From Candidatus Enterococcus myersii (GTDB taxonomy: Bacteria; Bacillota; Bacilli; Lactobacillales; Enterococcaceae), in contig NZ_JAFLVT010000015.1 of the NCBI RefSeq assembly GCF_017316025.1, positions 88,928 to 124,507 of the forward strand: a stretch of DNA of 35,580 bases. The letters run 5' to 3'. Below the pieces are notes generated by a model. It saw only the letters and a list, made by a program, of their open reading frames with translations, searched no databases and was not told where the DNA came from. This document shows positions 23,825-31,656 of the stretch, one piece after another; the stretch's first letter is position 1, and the number at the start of each line of letters is the position of its first letter. A program made the position numbers and the translations under genes.

Positions 23825-24334
23825 ATGAAGAAGATGAAGATATCTGTTCGTGATATCGCGATTTTTGGTGGTTTTATCGCCATTTTAATAATCATTCGAA
23901 TATTTATTTTCTCCCCAGTAATTGTTGACGGCTCATCAATGGCACCAACGCTTTACGATGGTGATCGGGGGTTTGCCTTGAAAATCGGCAAGTTGCAGCG
24001 GTTTAGTATCGTTGTATTAAACAATCCAGATCAATTTAGTGAAGAGGAAAAATTCATTAAACGGATCATTGGTTTGCCAGGAGAAAAAATCGAATACAAA
24101 AACAACAACCTTTTTATTAATGATAAAGCCACTTCCGAAGGGTTTAAAACCGGTGATATGGTATGGGAGATGGATAATTTTACTTATCGCATTCCTAAGG
24201 GTGAATATTTTGTTTTAGGAGATAACCGAGATCACTCGACAGATAGCCGTAATTTTGGTTCCATCCACCGTGATGAAATTATCGGCGCATTTCGTTTGCG
24301 CTTTTACCCAATTAGTTCGTTTCGTTTATTTTAA
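23825..24334 (+). CDS. lepB: Type I signal peptidase
   Basis: Membrane serine/lysine protease that cleaves signal peptides from secreted proteins. The 169 residues have one N-terminal membrane helix (about 8-29), then VDGSSMAPTL with catalytic Ser38, FIKRIIGLPGEKI with Lys79 as general base, and VLGDNRDHSTDSRNFG as box E. The size is that of the short Gram-positive SipS type. ATG 23825 is 9 bases from AAAGG; an upstream ATG at 23816 touches the ribosome site. The secreted hydrolase at 25105 is a possible local substrate. The GNAT gene follows 18 bases later. Confidence 0.94.
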   Translation: MKKMKISVRDIAIFGGFIAILIIIRIFIFSPVIVDGSSMAPTLYDGDRGFALKIGKLQRFSIVVLNNPDQFSEEEKFIKRIIGLPGEKIEYKNNNLFINDKATSEGFKTGDMVWEMDNFTYRIPKGEYFVLGDNRDHSTDSRNFGSIHRDEIIGAFRLRFYPISSFRLF

Positions 24335-24352
24335 CTAAGGAGTTTAAGCAGT

Positions 24353-24868
24353 ATGGAAATAAGATTAGCAACTTTTTTTGATCTACCTGTGATTATGGAA
24401 ATTATTGCAGATGGACGAGCTTCTTTAAAAGCTCAAGGATCCCCTCAGTGGCAAGATGGCTATGGACCTGATGAAGACCAAATGACAAAAGATGTGGCAA
24501 ATAAATTCTGTTGGGTTGCCATAATGGAAGGCAGTATCGTGGCAGTTGCAAGTTTAGTCGAAGGAATTGATCCTGTTTATACTGCTATTTGTGGTCGTTG
24601 GATGACAGTTGACCGTAAGGATTATGTGTCAATTCATCGCGTAGCGGTTAGCAAAAATTTTGCCAAAAAAGGAATTGCCCAAAAATTTTTAGCTGCTTTA
24701 ATTAATAATGCCGAAAAAAAGGGGGTTAAAGATATTCGAATTGATACGTATCCAGAAAATTTTCCTATGATCAAGACGATCAATGCACTTGGATTTAGTT
24801 ATTGCGGTCAAGTTGAATTTCCCATTCCGTCAGGTCTACGAAACGCATATCAGTTGGTAACGCAATAA
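24353..24868 (+). CDS. GNAT family N-acetyltransferase
   Basis: Acetyl-CoA-dependent acetyltransferase of 171 residues. The acetyl-CoA pyrophosphate loop is visible in IHRVAVSKNFAKKGIAQKFL, followed by the helix LAALINNAEKKGVKDIRIDT and the C-terminal NALGFSYCGQVEFP. The substrate (amino acid, peptide or small amine) cannot be predicted. AAGGAG precedes the ATG. It is cotranscribed with signal peptidase I and ends in a strong terminator. Confidence 0.9.
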   Translation: MEIRLATFFDLPVIMEIIADGRASLKAQGSPQWQDGYGPDEDQMTKDVANKFCWVAIMEGSIVAVASLVEGIDPVYTAICGRWMTVDRKDYVSIHRVAVSKNFAKKGIAQKFLAALINNAEKKGVKDIRIDTYPENFPMIKTINALGFSYCGQVEFPIPSGLRNAYQLVTQ

Positions 24869-24952
24869 AGTTAGTTATTTTTACTTTAATTTGGACGCGT
24901 CAAAATAATTAAATTTATTTATTAAAATTGGCTGAAATCATTCTCTAATCTT

Positions 24953-24995
24953 GAGAAACTAGCAAAAACCCTTTGGAATGCTAGTTTCTCTTTTT
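24953..24995 (+). terminator. Terminator of the lepB-GNAT operon
   Basis: GAGAAACTAGCA pairs perfectly with TGCTAGTTTCTC (12 bases), followed by T5. Confidence 0.9.
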
Positions 24996-25065
24996 ATTCA
25001 AGTTGTAGTTACGACTGTTATATTAATTGTTCAGACGTTTTGACTTAGAATTTAATGAGAATATG

Positions 25066-25074
25066 TGCTAATAT
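25066..25074 (+). promoter_or_regulatory. Probable promoter of the peptidoglycan hydrolase gene
   Basis: TGCTAATAT extended -10, overlapping a TATAAT at 25072-25077. No -35 with good spacing; a TTGACT at 25040 is too far. Confidence 0.45.
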
Positions 25075-25104
25075 AATAGCGAGGAAATAAAAGGGGGTTC
25101 TCTG

Positions 25105-27651
25105 ATGAAAAAAAGGAATAGTCTACGTTTGCGAAGGGCACTTTCTATGTTTAGTATTGTGTTAGTGCTTTTTTCGCAAGGAACGCCGGCTTTCGCAAAT
25201 GTTGTTACAACTACGCAAGCAAGTGAAGCAGTTCAAAATAATAGTGATACAGCGGTAACAGAAACCAAAAATAGTCCTGAAAATACAGGTGAAGTTAGTG
25301 AAGGTGAAAATGACCCGAAACCTGCACCGACACCGGTGGCTGTGGACAAAACTGTGTTAACAGAAATGTACAATCAGTTGCAAAATCTGATTAATACAGA
25401 AGATCAATATCGCCCCTCTACATTCCCGGGTGATAAAATAAATGAGCTTTTCCAGGAAGCTTCGGTAATGCAAAATGCAAACGAGGTTGATCAAAATACT
25501 GTTGATGCTTTGGTTGAAAGGATTAAAGTGTTTTTAGGTAGTCTACAACTGGAAGTAAAACCCGATAAGGAAAGCTTACAAGCTTTGTTGAAAAAAGCAA
25601 TGGACTTTAAGGCTAGCGAATATACACCAGCTTCATTTAAGGTTTTGCAAAAACAAATTGGACTAACCAATACTCTCTTAACCAATGAGGATGCTTCTAG
25701 TGATGAAGTTAGCAGCATGTTGGTTAATTTACAAAAGGCAATTACTGGATTAGTCAAAGAGGAGGCGCAAAAACCTACGCCTACGCCAAAACCAGATCCT
25801 AAGCCAGAAACAAAGCCTAATCCTAAACCAAAGCCACAGCCGAATAAGCCTGCGACCAATAAACCAAATCAAAGCAATACAAATCAAAACCAATCAAAGC
25901 CAAGCACAACAGATGCAACAACCCCCAAACAACCTGTTCAAGGTCCAAGTAAAGATGGCACAGCATCTGCACCATTGGATGATAATTTGATTGTCGACAG
26001 TTTAACTGATTCAAATTTAAATGGTTTTGAATTGCCGTTGTTAAATAGTTTAAAGGATAAAAAGCAAGGTGCTATAATCGCAGCTGCTTTGAAGACTCTG
26101 AATAAACCTTTTGCAAAAGATGGTAAAGCGCCGTCTGCCTTTAATAATTTAACTTTACCAAATTACCTTTATAACGAAATTTTTGGCATAACTCTTGGTA
26201 AAAATTATGAGGAAATGGTAAAAGATAAAAAGCAAATTTCATTGGAAAAAGCGCAACCTGGTGATCTTCTTTTCTGGCAAGATAAAGAAGTTAACAAAGT
26301 TGCCATTTACCTTGGTCAAGGTAAATATATAATGGCCACTGATGAAAATCACGAGGCTTTAAAAGAACAAAATAAACTAAAAGAAGCAGCATTAGAGAAA
26401 AAAGAAACTACTAGTGATGCTACTAAAGACGCTACTAAAGATACAGAACAAACAAAAGATAAAGAAGAATTGCCAGGTGTCCAAATTTTCACCATTCAAG
26501 GTTATGAAGTGAATGACGCCGGAATTGTAAAAATTGCTGATAAAACAGATGCAGACAGTAAAGAAGAAAATGATACAGCGCTATTAAGCGAAAAATATGG
26601 CGTTATAAAAAAACCATCTTTTGCAGTTAGCATGCCGGAAAATCTCGTTTTGACACAACAAGGTGAAAAGACATTAGACAATTACGCAGCTACTGTTGAT
26701 TTTAAAGCCAATCCGATTACACAACGCTTCATCGATGCAATTGCAGATGATGCCAGAGAATTAGGGTTAAAATATGATGTTTTTGCTTCGGTCATGATTG
26801 CTCAGGCAATTTTGGAAAGCGGTTCTGGTGGCAGTGGGTTATCAAGAGCACCTTATTACAACTTGTTTGGAATTAAAGGTTCTCACGGCGGTTCTTCTGT
26901 TGCTATGAAAACAATGGAAGACAAAGGAAACGGCGAGTTGTATCAAATCACGGCAAACTTTAGAAGTTATCCTAGTTACAAAGAATCCTTAGCAGACTAT
27001 GTTGAACTAATTCGTGGCGGTATTTCTGGAAACGATGGTTTTTATCAAGGCGCATGGCGTTCTGAGGCGGGAAATTATCTCCAAGCAACAGACCATCTAA
27101 TGGGGAAATATGCAACGGATACGCAATACAGTAATAAATTAAATTCGATTATCGCAGCTTATCATTTAACCCAGTACGATGAACCTGAAACACCAGTTGG
27201 AACAAAAACCGGAATGATTATTCAATCACGGCAAAATATTCCAACCTACTATCGTAATAAAATGATTTTCCCTGATTTTGATGGTCGCAACTATAATACT
27301 TCTGGTTCTTATCCAGTTGGACAATGTACGTGGTATGTTTACAATCGGATTACCCAATTAGGTGGCCGGGTTGACAACTTTATGGGCAATGGCGGCGAAT
27401 GGGGCCAAAAAGGTGCTCGTTTAGGCTATAAAACAACTGGGACACCAAAAGTTGGTTATGCCGTAAGTTTCCATCCTGGAGTTGCTGGTTCTAGTTCCGT
27501 GTATGGTCATGTGGCTTTTGTTGAAGCTGTTGGACCAGATGGCATTTTGGTCTCAGAAGGAAATGTTGTCGGGCCAACAACTGTTTCATACCGTATTATC
27601 CCTAATAGTATTGCCCGCTCTAACAATGTTACGTATGTAGCACCAAAATAA
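25105..27651 (+). CDS. Secreted multidomain peptidoglycan hydrolase (FIVAR-NlpC-like-glucosaminidase-CHAP)
   Basis: Exported wall hydrolase of 848 residues. Signal peptide (MKKRNSLRLRRALSMFSIVL, cleavage near GTPAFA-N31/32), two FIVAR repeats (about 80-147, 157-216), a Pro/Lys/Asn-rich wall-spanning linker (about 220-285), an NlpC/P60-like domain (about 310-415), a charged linker (TKDATKDTEQTKD), a GH73-type glucosaminidase (about 537-690, AQAILESGSG with Glu571) and a C-terminal CHAP amidase/endopeptidase (VGQCTWYVYN, Cys741; YGHVAFVE, His802). The NlpC-like domain has Asn348 where the catalytic Cys belongs and Lys398 for the His, so it is probably only structural or binding. There is no LPXTG anchor. 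A strong GGGGG ribosome site and terminator flank it; it is monocistronic. Confidence 0.92.
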   Translation: MKKRNSLRLRRALSMFSIVLVLFSQGTPAFANVVTTTQASEAVQNNSDTAVTETKNSPENTGEVSEGENDPKPAPTPVAVDKTVLTEMYNQLQNLINTEDQYRPSTFPGDKINELFQEASVMQNANEVDQNTVDALVERIKVFLGSLQLEVKPDKESLQALLKKAMDFKASEYTPASFKVLQKQIGLTNTLLTNEDASSDEVSSMLVNLQKAITGLVKEEAQKPTPTPKPDPKPETKPNPKPKPQPNKPATNKPNQSNTNQNQSKPSTTDATTPKQPVQGPSKDGTASAPLDDNLIVDSLTDSNLNGFELPLLNSLKDKKQGAIIAAALKTLNKPFAKDGKAPSAFNNLTLPNYLYNEIFGITLGKNYEEMVKDKKQISLEKAQPGDLLFWQDKEVNKVAIYLGQGKYIMATDENHEALKEQNKLKEAALEKKETTSDATKDATKDTEQTKDKEELPGVQIFTIQGYEVNDAGIVKIADKTDADSKEENDTALLSEKYGVIKKPSFAVSMPENLVLTQQGEKTLDNYAATVDFKANPITQRFIDAIADDARELGLKYDVFASVMIAQAILESGSGGSGLSRAPYYNLFGIKGSHGGSSVAMKTMEDKGNGELYQITANFRSYPSYKESLADYVELIRGGISGNDGFYQGAWRSEAGNYLQATDHLMGKYATDTQYSNKLNSIIAAYHLTQYDEPETPVGTKTGMIIQSRQNIPTYYRNKMIFPDFDGRNYNTSGSYPVGQCTWYVYNRITQLGGRVDNFMGNGGEWGQKGARLGYKTTGTPKVGYAVSFHPGVAGSSSVYGHVAFVEAVGPDGILVSEGNVVGPTTVSYRIIPNSIARSNNVTYVAPK

Positions 27652-27657
27652 AAAATG

Positions 27658-27706
27658 AAAGTCCCCGTACAAAAGCTAAACTAACTTTTGTACGGGGACT
27701 TTTTGT
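27658..27706 (+). terminator. Terminator of the peptidoglycan hydrolase gene
   Basis: AAAGTCCCCGTACAAAAG pairs perfectly with CTTTTGTACGGGGACTTT (18 bases), followed by T residues; one of the strongest terminators in the window. Confidence 0.93.
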
Positions 27707-27853
27707 GTCTGTCTAAGTATTAAGTAAAAAGCAATTGAAATTTATAAAAAGCGATTTAAAAGAAGAAAAAATCCTGGGCTTAAAAAATTTCCAATCTTTT
27801 TTTGTGGTGTCTTTTTTTCTTAGAATTGATCAATCGCTACTTCACGCTTTTAT

Positions 27854-27911
27854 CAACACTTCAAGTGAAAATTTCCAACACTGTATTTTTTTGTTCTAGA
27901 TGTGTTGAAAG
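27854..27911 (+). promoter_or_regulatory. Candidate upstream activator sites of the sigma-54 PTS operon
   Basis: Three GTGTTG boxes lie 50-110 bases upstream of the -24 element: CAACACT at 27854 and at 27876 (reverse orientation, exactly 22 bases apart) and TGTGTTGAAAG at 27901 (forward). The same 11-base TGTGTTGAAAG recurs at 31593 just before the activator gene. The position and repetition suit enhancer sites for the LevR-like protein; this is inference. The remainder of 27707-27853 is AT-rich without a clear feature. Confidence 0.5.
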
Positions 27912-27960
27912 TGTCAGAAAAACACTGAAATCAAGCGGGATTTGAACCTTAGACAAAAGT

Positions 27961-27976
27961 TGGCACGCAACTTGCT
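27961..27976 (+). promoter_or_regulatory. Sigma-54 (-24/-12) promoter of the PTS operon
   Basis: TGGCACGCAACTTGCT matches the RpoN consensus TGGCACG-N4-TTGCW fully, with GG and GC separated by the required 10 bases. Transcription is expected near 27987, about 23 bases before the EIIA start. It requires RpoN (not in this window) and the GAFTGA-type activator encoded at 31657. Confidence 0.93.
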
Positions 27977-28009
27977 TGTATAAAAGTGTCAGTAAGGAGG
28001 GAAGAAAAA

Positions 28010-28426
28010 ATGAATACTATCATTCTAGCAAGCCACGGAGAATTATCACAAGGCTTAAAGCAAACCGCTGAAATGATTCTAGGTCCAGCAGATAATATTT
28101 ACGCACTATCGGCTTATCGCGATGAAGATGAACCAATCGAAGGACAAATGCAGCAATTAGTTACAAAACTGGGGACGAAAAATTTATTTATCTTAACAGA
28201 TATTTTAGGGGGGAGTGTTAATAACGAAATGTTACCCCTTTTAAAAGACAACCCCGAAATACATCTTATTACCGGAATGAATTTACCCCTTGTGATTTCC
28301 ATCGCAACACAGGCTGGGAAAATTAGTTCAAATGATTTACAAAGGATTATCATAGAAAGCCAAAATTCACTAATTGATTGTAGTCGTCTATTACAAACAT
28401 CAGAAAAAGGAGGTGATGATCTATGA
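28010..28426 (+). CDS. PTS mannose-class EIIA component
   Basis: First protein of a sugar phosphotransferase system; takes phosphate from HPr and passes it to EIIB. The 138 residues carry MNTIILASHGELSQGL with phospho-His9 and FILTDILGGSVNNEM, the standard EIIA-Man motifs. Separate from EIIB, as in the Lev, Gfr and Dga systems. ATG 28010 follows AAGGAGGG; a GTG further upstream at 27986 coincides with the expected transcription start and is not used. The stop overlaps the EIIB start (ATGA). Confidence 0.94.
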   Translation: MNTIILASHGELSQGLKQTAEMILGPADNIYALSAYRDEDEPIEGQMQQLVTKLGTKNLFILTDILGGSVNNEMLPLLKDNPEIHLITGMNLPLVISIATQAGKISSNDLQRIIIESQNSLIDCSRLLQTSEKGGDDL

Positions 28427-28893
28427 TCAAACTTGTACGCATTGATCACAGATTGTTACACGGACAAGTAGTGTTTTCTTGGAGTAAGTCTTTACAAATA
28501 AATCGCATTATCGTGGTAAACGACGAAGCGGCCAATGATGAATTTAAAAAGATGTCCTTAGAATTGTCCAAACCCCAAGGAATTAAATTGAATATTTTCA
28601 CAGTGGCCAACACTTTAGCAAAAATGCCAAAAGTTGAAACGCTAAAAGAAAATATCATGTTGATTTTCGGGAATACTAAAGATGTCCGCAAGTTTTGTGA
28701 AGGCTATCAGAAAATTGAGGCCATCAATTATGGCGGCATTATTAAAAAAGAAGGGGCTAAGCAATTTAGCAACGCTATTTTCTTAACAGAAAGTGAAATT
28801 GAAGATGCCAAAGCGCTAAAAGCAATGGGGATTACACAGTTTATGCAGCAGGTACCAACCTCTAAAAAAGAGGATTTAAATACAATGATTTAA
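28423..28893 (+). CDS. PTS mannose/fructose/sorbose-class EIIB component
   Basis: Cytoplasmic phosphocarrier that phosphorylates the incoming sugar with EIIC and EIID. The 156 residues begin MIKLVRIDHRLLHGQVVFSW, where His13 in LLHGQV is the phosphorylated residue; the C-terminus has the family pattern ESEIEDAKALKAMGI. The ribosome site AAGGAGGTGAT is an essentially perfect anti-16S match and lies inside the end of the EIIA gene, with a 4-base gene overlap suggesting translational coupling. Confidence 0.94.
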   Translation: MIKLVRIDHRLLHGQVVFSWSKSLQINRIIVVNDEAANDEFKKMSLELSKPQGIKLNIFTVANTLAKMPKVETLKENIMLIFGNTKDVRKFCEGYQKIEAINYGGIIKKEGAKQFSNAIFLTESEIEDAKALKAMGITQFMQQVPTSKKEDLNTMI

Positions 28894-28911
28894 AAGAAAG
28901 GGGTTTGCGTT

Positions 28912-29694
28912 ATGTTGTTTCAATCGATTGCCCTGGGTCTAATCGGAATATTTTGTATTCTGGACTCCAGATTGTTAGGAAGACTGAACTTTGAACGGCC
29001 TTTGATTGTGAGTACGCTGGTTGGTTTGGTATTAGGAGATTTGGAAAAAGGTTTGATGGTTGGGGCATCGTTGGAATTGATGTCTTTGGGGTTGGTAAAT
29101 ATTGGGGCAGCTGCACCGCCGGATATGAATATGGCTTCTATTATTGCAACGGCTTTTGCAATTTTATCTGGTTCAAATGCGGAAACAGCGTTAACCATTG
29201 CAATTCCAATTTCTGTATTAGGTCAAATGTTAGGGATTTTAATGCGAACGGTCTTATCAAATTTAACACACCGTGCGGATACGCTAATTGCTGAAGGTAA
29301 GTTTGCTGGTGCAAGAAGGATTCATATTGTTTATGGCTCGGTTTTGTATTCCTTAATGTATTTTATTCCGATTTTTCTAGCTATTTATTTTGGTACCGAT
29401 TTGGTCAAAAGTATTGTTGACAGCATTCCTGCTTGGTTAACAAATGGTTTGACTTTAGCAAGTAAGATTTTACCGGCTTATGGTTTTGCTTTGCTTTTAC
29501 AAACAATGTTAACAAAGAAAATGATACCGTTTTTATTGTTGGGTTTTTTAATAACTGCATATTCTGGCCTAAGTATCACAGGGGTTGCAGCGTTTGCCTG
29601 CATTGTAGCGTTTGTGATGGCCCAAGTTAATTTTGGTGGCAGTAATGGTGGTAATGCTGCGCAAAGTGAACCTGATCCTTTAGACGATTTATAG
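28912..29694 (+). CDS. PTS mannose-class EIIC membrane component
   Basis: Integral membrane subunit that with EIID forms the sugar channel. The 260 residues have about seven hydrophobic segments; the family pattern RPLIVSTLVGLVLGDLEKGL and LELMSLGLVNIGAAAPPDMN is clear. The C-terminus is Asp/Glu-rich (EPDPLDDL). GAAAGGGG precedes the ATG. Gene order EIIA-EIIB-EIIC-EIID with short gaps fits a single sigma-54-driven transcript. Confidence 0.94.
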   Translation: MLFQSIALGLIGIFCILDSRLLGRLNFERPLIVSTLVGLVLGDLEKGLMVGASLELMSLGLVNIGAAAPPDMNMASIIATAFAILSGSNAETALTIAIPISVLGQMLGILMRTVLSNLTHRADTLIAEGKFAGARRIHIVYGSVLYSLMYFIPIFLAIYFGTDLVKSIVDSIPAWLTNGLTLASKILPAYGFALLLQTMLTKKMIPFLLLGFLITAYSGLSITGVAAFACIVAFVMAQVNFGGSNGGNAAQSEPDPLDDL

Positions 29695-29709
29695 AAAGGA
29701 GTCTTATAA

Positions 29710-30522
29710 ATGACTAAAAAAGATCCAAACAGTTGGAAATATTGGCAATTCTTCTGGCGCTCGTGGGCGATTCAAGCTTCATGGAATTACGAGCGGCAAA
29801 TGAATATGGGGTTTATGTATGGAATTGCACCAATCATCGACAAAATTTACGACAAACCAGAAGACGCTTCAAAAAAGATGGAAGCTTACGAACGTCACAT
29901 GGCGTATTACAATTGTACACCGCAGACTAGTGCATTTGTACTGGGTTTAGCCGCTTCAATGGAAGAACAATATGCACAAGACCAAGAAAACTTTAATCCA
30001 GAAGCAATTGGGGCTTTAAAGACTTCTTTAATGGGACCACTATCAGGGATTGGCGATTCTTTTTTCCAAGGAACTGTCCGGGTTTTAGCTTTTGGTTTTG
30101 GGATTAATTTAGCGCAACAAGGAAGTATTTTGGGACCAATTTTAGCGATGATTATCTCATTTGTCCCTTCGTCTTTAGTAACTTATTACGGTGGTAAGAT
30201 TGGATATAACACAGGGAATAAATATTTAGCGAAACTTTATCAAGAAGGTTTAATGGATAAGGTAATGTATGTTTGTACGATTGTAGGTTTGATGGTAATC
30301 GGGGCAATGATTGCAAGCATGATCGGCATTACAACACCCTTAAAATTTGGCAAAGCATTTGTTTTACAAGATGTTTTAGATAATATTATGCCACAATTAA
30401 TTCCTTTGGGTCTGACATTTTTTATGTACTGGTTACTACAAAAGAAAGTTAAAACCGGCGTAATGTTGGTCATTTGTATTGTTGGCGGGATTTTATTAAG
30501 TGTATGCGGCATTTTTAGTTAA
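29710..30522 (+). CDS. PTS mannose-class EIID membrane component
   Basis: Membrane subunit paired with EIIC, 270 residues. The N-terminal FFWRSWAIQASWNYERQMN, then MAYYNCTPQTSAFVLGLAAS and SLMGPLSGIGDSFFQGTVRV are the diagnostic EIID-Man motifs; the C-terminus has several hydrophobic helices. AAGGAG lies upstream of the start. A short gap of 52 bases separates it from the SIS gene; a 5-base AACCT/AGGTT hairpin there is too weak to terminate. Confidence 0.94.
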   Translation: MTKKDPNSWKYWQFFWRSWAIQASWNYERQMNMGFMYGIAPIIDKIYDKPEDASKKMEAYERHMAYYNCTPQTSAFVLGLAASMEEQYAQDQENFNPEAIGALKTSLMGPLSGIGDSFFQGTVRVLAFGFGINLAQQGSILGPILAMIISFVPSSLVTYYGGKIGYNTGNKYLAKLYQEGLMDKVMYVCTIVGLMVIGAMIASMIGITTPLKFGKAFVLQDVLDNIMPQLIPLGLTFFMYWLLQKKVKTGVMLVICIVGGILLSVCGIFS

Positions 30523-30574
30523 GGGACAAACCTATTCAGGTTCATATAAAAAAGTTAAGAGGAGGAATTCAAAA

Positions 30575-31552
30575 ATGAATTCAAAATTAAGTCCAAAAGA
30601 GATTGTAAAAGAAATCGTTAGCAATAAAGAAGTGACATCCATCGTCTTTGTTGGCTGTGGTGCGTCAAAAGCTGATTTATATCCAGGTAAATACTTTTTA
30701 GATCAAAATGCACAAAAATTACGGATTAGTCATTTTACAGCCAATGAATTTAACTATGCGACACCTAGCTCAGTCGACGAGCATACTGTGGTTATTTCAG
30801 CTTCATTAGGAGGTACCACTCCTGAAACTGTTCAAGCTAACGCAGTAGCCAAAGAGAAAGGTGCCACAGTTATTAGTTTAACACGTAGCGTAGATTCTCC
30901 GCTAACAAAAGATGCAGATTATGTCATTTATCACCGTTTTGCTGAAAATTATGCTGCGAAACTTGAAAAAACGGGCTATTGCTTGTTGTTAGCAGTTGAG
31001 TTGTTAAATCAAATTGAAGGTTATGCTGACTACGATAAAATGATGGAGGGTTTCAGTAAAATTTACGATTTATCACAAGAGAGCGCTGAAGGAGCACGCT
31101 TACAAGCGAAACAATTTGCCCAACGCTTCAAAGACGAAAAAGTTATCTATGTTATGAGTTCAGGGGCAACTCACGAAGTAGCCTATTCGACTTCAATTTG
31201 TTTAATGATGGAAATGCAATGGATCAACTCCGGTACTTTCCATGCCGGTGAATTCTTCCATGGGCCATTTGAAATTACCGATAAAGGTGTGCCATTTATC
31301 TTACTGATGAACGATGGCCGCACACGTCCAATTGACGCGCGAGCATTAACCTTCTTAGATCGTTTCGATGCGAAAACAGAAGTTGTGGATGCACTAGATT
31401 GGGGTCTATCGGCTCATATTGCAAAAGAAGTCTTAGATTACTTCAATCCATTTGTCATTACGGCCGTCTTCCGTGTTTATGCTGAAGAATTGGCTGAAGC
31501 GCGTCAACATCCATTAACAAAACGTCGTTATATGTGGAAACTTGAGTACTAA
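30575..31552 (+). CDS. SIS-domain sugar-phosphate deglycase/isomerase, FrlB/GfrE-F family
   Basis: Cytoplasmic enzyme of 325 residues with two SIS domains. The first has VFVGCGASKADLYPGKYF and VVISASLGGTTPETVQA; the second SGATHEVAYSTS and SGTFHAGEFFHGPFEI. The latter stretch and the RRYMWKLEY tail resemble fructoselysine-6-phosphate deglycase (FrlB), which splits phosphorylated Amadori compounds into glucose 6-phosphate and lysine. It probably cleaves or isomerises the product of the preceding PTS. GfrABCDEF-type loci have two such deglycases, whereas only one is present here. ATG 30575 follows GAGGAGG; the frame open from 30500 overlaps EIID and is not used. A terminator follows. Confidence 0.88.
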   Translation: MNSKLSPKEIVKEIVSNKEVTSIVFVGCGASKADLYPGKYFLDQNAQKLRISHFTANEFNYATPSSVDEHTVVISASLGGTTPETVQANAVAKEKGATVISLTRSVDSPLTKDADYVIYHRFAENYAAKLEKTGYCLLLAVELLNQIEGYADYDKMMEGFSKIYDLSQESAEGARLQAKQFAQRFKDEKVIYVMSSGATHEVAYSTSICLMMEMQWINSGTFHAGEFFHGPFEITDKGVPFILLMNDGRTRPIDARALTFLDRFDAKTEVVDALDWGLSAHIAKEVLDYFNPFVITAVFRVYAEELAEARQHPLTKRRYMWKLEY

Positions 31553-31560
31553 GCTTTCAT

Positions 31561-31587
31561 AAGCTGGGGCATTTGCCTCAGCTTTTC
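31561..31587 (+). terminator. Terminator of the PTS operon
   Basis: AAGCTGGGGCA pairs with TGCCTCAGCTT (one G-T pair) with a 2-base loop, followed by a moderate T-rich tail. Read-through into the activator gene may be partial. Confidence 0.7.
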
Positions 31588-31656
31588 TGTCTTGTGTTGA
31601 AAGCTGGTATGAAATCTCTTACAATTGATTAAAAAAGAAGCTAGGTGGTGTAAATC

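Noticed and set aside
25004-25021. WalR-type direct repeat (TGTAGT...TGTTAT) before the wall hydrolase gene
   Set aside because: The first half has a mismatch at a conserved position and the gap is 6 rather than 5 bases. It is attractive by context but not supported.
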